A stretch of DNA of 46,849 bases from JAIMBK01 sp040755975 (GTDB lineage: Bacteria; Bacillota; Desulfotomaculia; Desulfotomaculales; Nap2-2B). Numbering within the stretch: the stretch's first letter is position 1; each line of letters begins with the position of its first letter. The notes under the pieces are model-generated. The model had not been told where the DNA came from. It did no database searches and was given only the letters and a program-made list of their open reading frames with translations. This document shows positions 31,649 through 39,341 of this stretch, one piece after another. The DNA lies in NCBI GenBank assembly GCA_040755975.1, contig JBFLZY010000013.1, positions 1-46,849 of the forward strand. The letters are read 5' to 3'. The translations under genes and the position numbers were made by a program.

Positions 31649-33253
31649 CTAATGCACCCGCTTCTCGTACCCGGCCCATTCTTTTTCCCGCAGCTTATAT
31701 TTCATAATTTTTCCTGTGGATGTCTTGGGCAACTCGCCAAACTCAACGGCTTTGGGCACCTTAAAGCGGGCGATGCGCTCCCTGCAGAAATTAACGATGT
31801 CCTCCGCGGTGGGATTGGTTCCCGGCTTGGGCACCACAAAGGCTTTGGGCACTTCTCCCCACTTCGGATCGGGAACGGCGATTACCGCCACCTCCAGTAC
31901 ATCCGGATGCTGATAGATGCAATTCTCTACCTCTACCGTAGATATATTTTCACCGCCGCTGATGATGATGTCCTTCATCCGGTCTTTAATCTCCGCGTAG
32001 CCGTCGGGGTGCACCACAGCCAGGTCCCCGCTGTGGAACCAGCCGCCGCGGAAGGCTTCGTCCGTTTCCTTGGGTTGCTTGTAATACCCCAGCATCACGT
32101 TGTTACCGCGCATCACGATCTCCCCCATGGTCTGTCCGTCGTGCGGGACCGGCTTCATGGAAGCGGGCTCCACCACGTCCATAAACTCGGCGTGGACGTA
32201 GGGTACACCCTGGCGCGCCTTGATGGTTGCCTTTTCATCCCCGGAAAGCCCATCCCAGCGGGGGTGCCACTCGCAAATACTGTGCGGGCCGTAAACCTCG
32301 GTCAGACCGTAAACGTGCGTTACCTGCGCGCCGATGCTTTCCATATTCTTGATCACGGTCGGGGACGGCGGCGCCCCGGCGGTAACCACATTTAACTTCC
32401 TTTTCATTTTACACTCTTTTGCCCGGGGGTAGGAGGACATGGCGATCAGCACCGTCGGCGCGGCGCAAAGATGGCTTACGCCTTCTTGCTCAATTAAGCG
32501 GTAAATTTCTTCCGGCACCACCTTGCGCAGGCAGACGTGCGTGCCGCCCACCGCGGTAACCCCCCAGGTAAAACACCAGCCGTTACAGTGGAACATGGGC
32601 AGAGTCCATAGATACACCGAAGAAGAATCCATTTTATGTTCCAAAGCCTCGCCGAGGGCGTTGAGATAGGCGCCCCGGTGGTGATACATCACCCCTTTGG
32701 GCAAACCCGTCGTCCCGCTGGTGTAATTTATGGTGATAATTTCCATTTCATCCTCCACTGGGCTGGGGAGCGGCTCGGGCGCGCCGGCAGCCAAAAATTC
32801 CTCGTATTCCGGGCCATCCAAAGGACGGTCGGCGCTGACGTCACAGATATTGACAAAAGTTTTCACTCCGGGAATTTCGTCTTTAATGGACGCGATTAAG
32901 TGGGCAAATTCGTTATCGACAAATAAAGCCTTCGCTTCCGAATGGTTTAAAATATAGGCAATTTCTCTGGAAGATAACCGGATATTGATCGCCACCAGGG
33001 CGGCGCCGGCCAGCGGGACCCCGTAGTGGGCTTCCAGCAAAGGAGGAAGGTTGGGGCTGATGAAGGCCACCTTGTCTCCTTTTGCGACCCCGGCCTTTTT
33101 TAAAGCGCCGGCCAGGCGGTTGACCCGCTCGAAAAAATGGGTGTAGGAATAACGTTTCTCCCCGTGCACGACTGCTGTTTTTTCGCGAAATACAAAGGCG
33201 CTGCGGCTGAGAAAGCTCAAGGGGGTAAGTGGCTCGGAATAAACGTTCCGCAT
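31649..33253 (-). CDS. Fatty-acyl-CoA ligase (AlkK-like, AMP-forming)
   Basis: A 534-residue ANL-superfamily ligase. The P-loop is NYTSGTTGLPKGVMYHHRG, then LPMFHCNGW, YGLTEVYGP, HSGDLAVVHPDGYAEIKDRMKDIIISGGENIS and the catalytic Lys in PKTSTGKIMKYKL. The FHCNGWCF block is typical of the medium/long-chain AlkK group. Its transcript converges with the homocysteine operon; it is not adjacent to other beta-oxidation genes in the window. ATG 33253 has AAGGAGTGAAGG upstream. Confidence 0.87.
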   Translation of the reverse strand: MRNVYSEPLTPLSFLSRSAFVFREKTAVVHGEKRYSYTHFFERVNRLAGALKKAGVAKGDKVAFISPNLPPLLEAHYGVPLAGAALVAINIRLSSREIAYILNHSEAKALFVDNEFAHLIASIKDEIPGVKTFVNICDVSADRPLDGPEYEEFLAAGAPEPLPSPVEDEMEIITINYTSGTTGLPKGVMYHHRGAYLNALGEALEHKMDSSSVYLWTLPMFHCNGWCFTWGVTAVGGTHVCLRKVVPEEIYRLIEQEGVSHLCAAPTVLIAMSSYPRAKECKMKRKLNVVTAGAPPSPTVIKNMESIGAQVTHVYGLTEVYGPHSICEWHPRWDGLSGDEKATIKARQGVPYVHAEFMDVVEPASMKPVPHDGQTMGEIVMRGNNVMLGYYKQPKETDEAFRGGWFHSGDLAVVHPDGYAEIKDRMKDIIISGGENISTVEVENCIYQHPDVLEVAVIAVPDPKWGEVPKAFVVPKPGTNPTAEDIVNFCRERIARFKVPKAVEFGELPKTSTGKIMKYKLREKEWAGYEKRVH

Positions 33254-33436
33254 TAAAAAACCTTCACTCCTTAGTTAATTTTTTATAAAGTCTGCTTTTA
33301 GTGATGTTTTTCTCTTTTTGCTGCCCACCCCCCCCTCTTTTTAAACCTTGCCTGACCTTTCCTGGTTAATTCGCCGTTAACCTGATAAATCCTCCCGAAA
33401 CAGCGATATTCCGCGCAATATTATCAACCGCTTTTC

Positions 33437-34030
33437 CTACGTTAACCGGCGGGTTCGTCTAAGGTAAAGAAAAATAAAGATTAAAACAAGCATGCCGCCG
33501 GCGGCCAACGGCAGCCAGGAGCGGGTGAGGGATAATAAATAGCCCCAGCTATGGCCGAAAAAAATACCCAGGCTTAAATTAAAGGAGGACCAGAAAAGTG
33601 TAAAAAGAAAATTATAACCAATAAATTTCCAGAATTTTAAACCACTCAACCCGGCTATGTAAGGAGTAAGGTTGCTGATCATCGGCACAAAGCGGCCAAA
33701 AATAATGAAGGCGGCGGACGACTCCTTCAGCCATTGCCGGGCCTGCTCGAGCCGGTCCGGAGTAACCCGCAAGTACTTGCTGAAGCGCACCAGAAACGGC
33801 TCACCCACGCACCGGCCGATAAAAAAAGCGATGCTGGCGCCGAGGTTAAATCCCAGGATGATAGCAACCAGGACGGCAAAAAAATTAAGCCTTCCCTGGT
33901 TAACTAAAAACCCCGCCAGGATAACCATTAAACCGCCCGGAAAGGGAATCCCCATGGCTTCGATAATCACACCCAACAAAAGCCCGCCGGTCCCTAGTGC
34001 GCCGAGGTAACCAATCACCCACTCTTTCAT
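33437..34030 (-). CDS. DedA family membrane protein
   Basis: A 197-residue DedA/SNARE-associated-type membrane protein with about five membrane segments. Diagnostic are the N-terminal GVIIEAMGIPFPGGLMVILAG re-entrant region, GFNLGASIAFFIGRCVG, and FGRFVPMISNLTPYIAGLSGLKFWKF with the conserved Arg. Family members affect membrane homeostasis and some flip undecaprenyl phosphate or phospholipids. ATG 34030 follows AGGAGG. A near-perfect palindrome, CTTCACTATAGCGAAG (34071-34086), lies upstream and may be regulatory. Confidence 0.87.
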   Translation of the reverse strand: MKEWVIGYLGALGTGGLLLGVIIEAMGIPFPGGLMVILAGFLVNQGRLNFFAVLVAIILGFNLGASIAFFIGRCVGEPFLVRFSKYLRVTPDRLEQARQWLKESSAAFIIFGRFVPMISNLTPYIAGLSGLKFWKFIGYNFLFTLFWSSFNLSLGIFFGHSWGYLLSLTRSWLPLAAGGMLVLIFIFLYLRRTRRLT

Positions 34031-34174
34031 TTATTATTTGACCTCCTGAGCTTAGGATGCCCAGGAGAACCTTCACTATAGCGAAGTTTTGTAGCCAAAT
34101 CCGCTTTTTTAACGGTGACTATTTGATTGGTTTTCACTTTTTCGAACTTCGCACCCCGGACTTCCCACCTCGAG

Positions 34175-35926
34175 CTAGAGGGCGCGGGCCGCTCCCCGAT
34201 AAACCAGGCCGCGCCGCCCGTCCACGGTCACCACCTCGCCGTCCGCAAAAAGGGAAGTTGCGGCGTCTACGCCGACAATTATCGGAATGCCGAATTCCAG
34301 GCCGACAAGCACGGCGTGGGAAGTAAGTCCGCCTACCTCGGTAATTACGGCGGCGCATTTTTCCATCACCGGGACAAAGTCGGCGTCCGTCGCCTGGGTG
34401 ACCAGAATATCTCCGGGTTGAATCTTGCCTTGCGCCTCCCGGAGCGTGCGGCAAACCTTTACCTGCCCCGTAACGGTTCGCTGCCCCACCCCGGCCCCCC
34501 GGGCAAGAATGTCGCCGACAACATGCACCTTCAGTAAATTGGTGGTGCCGCGCATCCCCACTGGCACACCGGCCGTAATCACAACCAGGTCGCCGGGCTT
34601 GACCATCCCGGCGGCCAGCGAAATCTCAATTGCCGAAGCAATCATACTGTCCGTATCTTTAATCGGCGCGATTAACAAAGGCTGCACACCCCACACCAGG
34701 GCAAGCTTCCGTAAAACTTTCATTTCCGGGGTAACGGCAATGATGGGCGCCCGCGGCCTGTATTTGCTGACCATTCTCGCGGTGTAACCAGTCTGCGTGG
34801 AGGTAATAATGGCGGCGGCGCCCAGGTCCTGTGCGGCGGCGCAGGTGGCGTGGCTGATGGCGTCCGTTACCGTGCGGGCAGGGCTTTTGCCTGCCCGCTC
34901 CAGAATCTCCGCATAGGGCAAAGAAACTTCCACCCGGACGGCAATCCTGGCCATGACCTCGACCGCCTCGACGGGGTACTTCCCGATGGCGGTTTCCCCG
35001 GAAAGCATCACCGCGTCCGTACCGTCTAAAATGGCGTTGGCCACGTCGCTGGCTTCAGCCCTGCTGGGGCGGGGGTTATGAATCATTGATTCGAGCATCT
35101 GGGTAGCTGTAATCACCGGTTTGCCCGCGTGGTTGCACTTTTTGATAATCATTTTTTGGACCAGGGGAACTTCTTCAACCGGAATGCCCACCCCCAGGTC
35201 ACCCCTGGCCACCATAACGCCGTCGGCAACGGCAATAATTTCATCGAGGTTATTCACCCCTTCCCGGCTTTCAATTTTCGCGACCACATCCAGTCCGGCG
35301 CCCGCCTCGGCAAGGATCTGCCGAACCGCCAGCACATCGGCGGCCCGGCGCACAAAAGAAACGGCCAGGATGTCCACGTTGCGCTCAATGCCGAAAAAAA
35401 TATCTTCCCGATCCTGCTCCGTTACGGCGGGCAGGTCAAGTGCCGCATCCGGCACATTAACCCCTTTGTGGCTGGTTACCTCACCGCCGTGGATAACCTC
35501 GCATTCTATTTCGTCGCCCCGAACCGAGATTACCTTCAGCTCAATCAAACCGTCCGCGATCAAAATGGTGTTCCCCGGCACAACCTGCCGGGGTAAATCC
35601 TTAAACAAAACCGGCAGCCGGACGGCGTTCCCCCTTTCCTTCCCGGCGGCCAAAATTACCTTCTGCCCGGCCTTCAGCATAACCGGCTCCTCCAAAACGC
35701 CCAGGCGAACCTCCGGCCCTTTCGTGTCCAGCAACAGGGCGATGTTTTTACCTGCCCTGGCGGCTGCCTCCCGGATTAAATCAATCCGCCTGGCGTGTTC
35801 TTCGTAGGTGCCGTGGGAAAAATTAAGCCGGGCTACGTTCATGCCGGCATGCATCATCTTGACCAGAATGTCCACGCTATCGCTTGCGGGCCCGATGGTA
35901 CAGACAATCTTGGTACGCTTCACCAT
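34175..35926 (-). CDS. pyk: Pyruvate kinase with C-terminal PEP-utilising domain
   Basis: A 583-residue glycolytic enzyme transferring phosphate from PEP to ADP. It has TKIVCTIGPAS, ARLNFSHGTYEEH, LDTKGPEVRLG, VAKIESREGVNNLDEII, the active loop DGVMVARGDLGVGIP and TATQMLESMIHNPRPSRAEASDVANAI. After the allosteric domain there is an extra C-terminal domain (about residues 480-583) with EVGGLTSHAVLVGLEFGIP, the phosphohistidine-type domain of PPDK/EI, found in many Bacillus-group pyruvate kinases. ATG 35926 with GAGGGGG upstream is preferred to ATG 35941. It follows pfkA by eleven bases. Confidence 0.95.
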   Translation of the reverse strand: MVKRTKIVCTIGPASDSVDILVKMMHAGMNVARLNFSHGTYEEHARRIDLIREAAARAGKNIALLLDTKGPEVRLGVLEEPVMLKAGQKVILAAGKERGNAVRLPVLFKDLPRQVVPGNTILIADGLIELKVISVRGDEIECEVIHGGEVTSHKGVNVPDAALDLPAVTEQDREDIFFGIERNVDILAVSFVRRAADVLAVRQILAEAGAGLDVVAKIESREGVNNLDEIIAVADGVMVARGDLGVGIPVEEVPLVQKMIIKKCNHAGKPVITATQMLESMIHNPRPSRAEASDVANAILDGTDAVMLSGETAIGKYPVEAVEVMARIAVRVEVSLPYAEILERAGKSPARTVTDAISHATCAAAQDLGAAAIITSTQTGYTARMVSKYRPRAPIIAVTPEMKVLRKLALVWGVQPLLIAPIKDTDSMIASAIEISLAAGMVKPGDLVVITAGVPVGMRGTTNLLKVHVVGDILARGAGVGQRTVTGQVKVCRTLREAQGKIQPGDILVTQATDADFVPVMEKCAAVITEVGGLTSHAVLVGLEFGIPIIVGVDAATSLFADGEVVTVDGRRGLVYRGAARAL

Positions 35927-35937
35927 GCAACCCCCTC

Positions 35938-36900
35938 TCAAATCGATAAGATGCCGGCCAGGTCGTATAAAGCCATGTTGACGTTTTTCCTTCTGTTCAG
36001 CACCCGCTCCAGGTCAACAGCCACCACCTGCCCGGCCACATAGCCGGCCATTTGATTGCTTCCGCCCTTAATCAGCCACTCCACTGCTTGCGCGCCCAAC
36101 ATGCTGGCCAGGATGCGGTCGAACGCCGTCGGGCTACCCCCCCGCTGCAGGTGGCCCAGGATGGTCACTTTCGTGTCCAAACCGGTGCGTTCCCTTATTT
36201 CCCGGGCAATCTCCACCCCGTTGGCCGCACCTTCCGCCACCACGATAATACTGTGGGGACTCCCTTTCCGGTAGCTGCGTTCGAGGCGGGCACAAATTTC
36301 CTCCAGGCTGAAAGGGCGCTCGGGGATGATAATTGATTCCGCACCTCCCGCCAGGCCGGCGCTTAAAGCGATAAAACCCGTATCCCGGCCCATTACTTCA
36401 ACGACAAAAGTCCGTTCGTGAGAGGTTGCCGTATCCCTGATTTTGTTAATCGCTTCCACCACCGTATTCACTGCCGTATCAAAGCCAATGGAATAATCAG
36501 TGCCGCTGATGTCGTTGTCGATGGTTCCCGGAATGCATATTACCGGCAGACCGTGCTCCTGGCTGAAAATCCGGGCTCCCTGAAAGGAGCCGCCGCCCCC
36601 GATCACCACCAAACCCTGGATGCCGAAACGATCCACATTTTCTTTAGCCATCTTCCTGCCTTCGGGCGTTTTAAATTTTTCGCAGCGGGCCGTCCGCAAA
36701 ATGGTTCCCCCCCGGTGGACGATATCCGCCACGCTGTACAAATTCAAGGGGGCGATATCGGCTTCGATAAAACCGCTAAACCCCCTTTTGACGCCTAAAA
36801 CCTCCAGGCCGTGGTAAATCGCTTTGCGCACCACCGCCCGGATCGCCGCGTTCATTCCGGGGGCATCCCCCCCGCTGGTCAAGACAGCAATCTTCTGCAT
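35938..36900 (-). CDS. pfkA: 6-phosphofructokinase with Asp103 replaced by Gly
   Basis: A 320-residue PfkA-type enzyme phosphorylating fructose-6-phosphate. It has VLTSGGDAPGMNAAIR, the catalytic PGTIDNDISGTDYSIGFDTA, VEVMGRDTGFIAL, and HLQRGGSPTAFDR. The nucleotide/metal loop reads IGGGGSFQGA (residues 100-109) rather than IGGDGS: Gly103 (codon GGC at 36592-36594) replaces the Asp that binds magnesium. Gly104, typical of ATP-dependent enzymes, is kept. Length is normal and the frame is intact. It precedes pyk, as in many Firmicutes. Confidence 0.93.
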   Translation of the reverse strand: MQKIAVLTSGGDAPGMNAAIRAVVRKAIYHGLEVLGVKRGFSGFIEADIAPLNLYSVADIVHRGGTILRTARCEKFKTPEGRKMAKENVDRFGIQGLVVIGGGGSFQGARIFSQEHGLPVICIPGTIDNDISGTDYSIGFDTAVNTVVEAINKIRDTATSHERTFVVEVMGRDTGFIALSAGLAGGAESIIIPERPFSLEEICARLERSYRKGSPHSIIVVAEGAANGVEIAREIRERTGLDTKVTILGHLQRGGSPTAFDRILASMLGAQAVEWLIKGGSNQMAGYVAGQVVAVDLERVLNRRKNVNMALYDLAGILSI

Positions 36901-36961
36901 ACGGCTCCCACCGCAACTTCAGTCCTCTATTGTGCCCTTTGTGCTCTCTGTGGCTTACTAC

Positions 36962-37930
36962 TTAATTTGCGTGAAGTTCTCTTAAATATGCATGATCGAT
37001 ATTGCGGAATTTTGCAAAGCGCCGGCGCAACAGCTCTTCCTCCGCCACTCCGGAAAGTTCGCTTAAATGTCTTGTCAGTGCTTCCTTGAGATAAGCGGCA
37101 GCCAGGGCGGGGTTGCGGTGGGCGCCGCCCGGCGGCTCGGGAATCACCTCTTCCACTACCCCCAGAGCAAGCAACTCGCCGGCGGTAATTTTCATCCGCT
37201 GGGCCGCTTCCGGACAGCGGGCGGGATCGTTCCAGAGGATGGTCGCGTAGGCTTCCGGAGAAATCACCGCAAAGATGGCGTGCTCCTGAATCAAAAGGCG
37301 GTCCCCGGCCCCCAACGCCAGCGCCCCGCCGCTCCCCCCTTCACCGACAATGACCGAAATAACCGGTGTCCGCAAACCAAGCATGGTTCGAATGTTCTGG
37401 GCAATGGCAACCGCCTGCCCCCTTTCCTCGGCGCCCATTCCGCAGTAGGCCCCGGGTGTGTCGATAAAAGCAAGAACGGGGCGCTTAAATTTTTCAGCCT
37501 GCAACATTAAACGCACAGCTTTCCGGTAACCCTCCGGGTGCGCCATGCCAAAATTTCGCTCGATGTTTTCCCTGGTGTCTTTCCCCTTTAAGTTGCCGAG
37601 AATTGTCACCGGCCGGCCATTAAAACGGGCGATGCCGCCAATCAGCGCCGGGTCGTCGCCGTACAACCGGTCTCCCCGTAATTCCAAAAAATCGGTAAAC
37701 AAGTACTTTATGTAAGCAAGCGTGTTCGGGCGCCCGGGGTGGCGGGCCACCAACACTTTTTGCCAGGGGGTAAGGTTTTTATAGATCTTTTCGGTAAGTT
37801 CCCGCAAGCGCTTTTCCAGACGGGCTATTTCTCTGTCCAGATCCAGGCCTTTCGCGGTGGCAAAAGAACGCAGTTCATTTATTTTTGCCTCCAATTCTAT
37901 AATCGGGCGCTCGAAGTCTAAGTTAACCAT
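36962..37930 (-). CDS. accA: Acetyl-CoA carboxylase carboxyltransferase alpha subunit
   Basis: A 322-residue crotonase-fold subunit that, with AccD, moves the carboxyl from biotin to acetyl-CoA. The N-terminal coiled part LDFERPIIELEAKINELR, then GDRLYGDDPALIGGIARFNGRPV, MAHPEGYRKAVRLMLQAEKF, DTPGAYCGMGAEERGQ and GEGGSGGALALGAGDRLL are typical. ATG 37930 overlaps the accD end by eight bases; an upstream ATG at 37957 would lie deeper in accD. accB and accC are not in the window. Confidence 0.95.
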   Translation of the reverse strand: MVNLDFERPIIELEAKINELRSFATAKGLDLDREIARLEKRLRELTEKIYKNLTPWQKVLVARHPGRPNTLAYIKYLFTDFLELRGDRLYGDDPALIGGIARFNGRPVTILGNLKGKDTRENIERNFGMAHPEGYRKAVRLMLQAEKFKRPVLAFIDTPGAYCGMGAEERGQAVAIAQNIRTMLGLRTPVISVIVGEGGSGGALALGAGDRLLIQEHAIFAVISPEAYATILWNDPARCPEAAQRMKITAGELLALGVVEEVIPEPPGGAHRNPALAAAYLKEALTRHLSELSGVAEEELLRRRFAKFRNIDHAYLRELHAN

Positions 37931-38729
37931 CTCCCTTTTCCTCCGTGTGGAGGGCAAGAATTTGGGCCAGGGTAGCTTTTAAACGGGAACGGGGCACCAC
38001 CTGGTCAATAAAACCGTGTCGGCACAAAAACTCCGCCCGCTGGAATCCCTCGGGCAGCTTCTGGCGAATGGTTTGTTCAATCACGCGCGGGCCGGCAAAC
38101 CCAATGAGCGCCCCGGGTTCGGCCAGGATAATATCTCCCAGAAAGGCAAAGCTGGCACTGACCCCACCTGTGGTGGGATCGGTAAGCACAGAAACATACA
38201 AAAGCCCGGCCCGGCTAAAGTCAATTAAGGCGGCGCTGGTCTTCGCCATCTGCAAAAGGGACAGCACCCCTTCCTGCATCCGGGCACCGCCCGATGCAGA
38301 AAAGATCACCAGCGGCAGCCGCCTTGCGCAGGCGGTTTCAATTGCCCGTCCAATCTTTTCCCCTACAACGCTGCCCATGCTGGCCATGATAAACCTTATA
38401 TCCAACGCGGCAACAACCGCCTGGTGACCCATGATTGTCCCCTCGCCAGTCATTACCGCTTCCGTCAACTCCGTCGATTGTCTGGCGGCAAGCAATTTTT
38501 CTTTATATTCAGACGCATCGAAGGGGCTTTCGGCGGTCAGGTGCCGGTCGAACTCCCGAAAGCTGCCTCCGTCTAGAATCAACTGGAGTCTTTCCGGCGC
38601 CGTCAGGCGAAAATGATAACCACACTGCGGGCAAACTTTCAGGTATTTTTCCAGTTCTTTTGCCAAATGCAGGTGACCGCAACGGGGACATTTTGTCCAC
38701 AAACCTTTAGCAATAATAGGGAGCACCAA
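37923..38729 (-). CDS. accD: Acetyl-CoA carboxylase carboxyltransferase beta subunit
   Basis: A 268-residue carboxyltransferase beta subunit. The N-terminal four-Cys zinc ribbon is CPRCGHLHLAKELEKYLKVC with PQCGYHF following; the crotonase core shows GEGTIMGHQAVVAALDIRF, SASGGARMQEGVLSLLQMAK and TDPTTGGVSASFAFLGDI. The frame opens with TTG 38729 followed at once by GTG 38726; AAAGG is close to both, so the exact start is open. It is translationally coupled to accA. Confidence 0.95.
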   Translation of the reverse strand: MVLPIIAKGLWTKCPRCGHLHLAKELEKYLKVCPQCGYHFRLTAPERLQLILDGGSFREFDRHLTAESPFDASEYKEKLLAARQSTELTEAVMTGEGTIMGHQAVVAALDIRFIMASMGSVVGEKIGRAIETACARRLPLVIFSASGGARMQEGVLSLLQMAKTSAALIDFSRAGLLYVSVLTDPTTGGVSASFAFLGDIILAEPGALIGFAGPRVIEQTIRQKLPEGFQRAEFLCRHGFIDQVVPRSRLKATLAQILALHTEEKGDG

Positions 38730-38732
38730 CCT

Positions 38733-38924
38733 TTACAGCGTGTTAATTATTTCTAAAGCCTCGTCAGCCTCTGCTTCCGGCACGAGAATTTCAATTGAAC
38801 AATTAATACCCTGTTGGGGCTGGCCAATTGCCTTTAACTTGACCAGGATTCCTTCTCCTGATAAAACCAGCCGGATTTTTTCCGCTTCTTTCTTAGTGGG
38901 AGCGATATAGACGACAGTCCACAT
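38733..38924 (-). CDS. Small DUF2007-like protein
   Basis: A 63-residue soluble protein, MWTVVYIAPTKKEAEKIRLV followed by a basic strand and SIEILVPEAEADEALEIINTL. The beta-alpha-beta outline with 'T-x-x-x-EA-x-x-x-x-x-L' and a closing 'V-x-x-x-x-A-x-EAL' resembles the DUF2007 putative signal-transducing fold. It lies three bases before accD and is probably cotranscribed. No catalytic residues are evident. Its role next to carboxyltransferase is unknown. Confidence 0.7.
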   Translation of the reverse strand: MWTVVYIAPTKKEAEKIRLVLSGEGILVKLKAIGQPQQGINCSIEILVPEAEADEALEIINTL

Positions 38925-39083
38925 AAAAGAGCCCCCTTTACCCGGATATTCTTCCGCCCTCGCCGGATGCGCTCATCTTTGGTGTGCTTGCAAACACCTT
39001 TACCCACGCGCCTTTGTCCCTTTGTGCCTTAAGCGCCTTTGTCCCTAATCTTAATTATATCCATCGTCTGCTTGCTGTTAACA

Positions 39084-39314
39084 CTAGTCATCGTTGCGAA
39101 CTTTGCCGTGTCTGGTTAAGACCTCGACTTTCCCCCGGATCTTCATTGCCGAAGTATGTTCCGTAAATTGAGCAATCATAACCTCGCCTTTATCCAGCTT
39201 TTCTGTGTGGTGAAATTTCGTGTCTTTGCCGCGGGTAAGCCCGATCACCGTAACGCCGTTTTCGAGGGCTTTAATGACAATGTAATCATCATAAAATCGC
39301 CAGTTTTCAGACAT
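39084..39314 (-). CDS. mtrB: Tryptophan RNA-binding attenuation protein (TRAP)
   Basis: A 76-residue homologue of Bacillus MtrB, forming an eleven-subunit ring that binds tryptophan and GAG/UAG repeats in trp mRNAs. The core VIKALENGVTVIGLTRGKDTKFHHTEKLDKGEVMIAQFTEHTSAMKIRG is nearly identical to the Bacillus protein, and the three RNA-binding residues (Lys37, Lys56, Arg58 there) are present as Lys39, Lys58 and Arg60. It lies 27 bases after dnaE and is followed by a 159-base gap. In Bacillus it pairs with mtrA (folE); here no trp gene, folE or anti-TRAP gene is in the window. Confidence 0.95.
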   Translation of the reverse strand: MSENWRFYDDYIVIKALENGVTVIGLTRGKDTKFHHTEKLDKGEVMIAQFTEHTSAMKIRGKVEVLTRHGKVRNDD

Positions 39315-39341
39315 CTCAGCACGCTCCTTATTAAAAAATAT

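Noticed and set aside
35938..36900. Reading pfkA as a pyrophosphate-dependent enzyme because of the altered loop
   Set aside because: PPi enzymes have Asp at position 104. Here Gly104 is kept and only Asp103 is lost, so the donor class is not indicated by the change.
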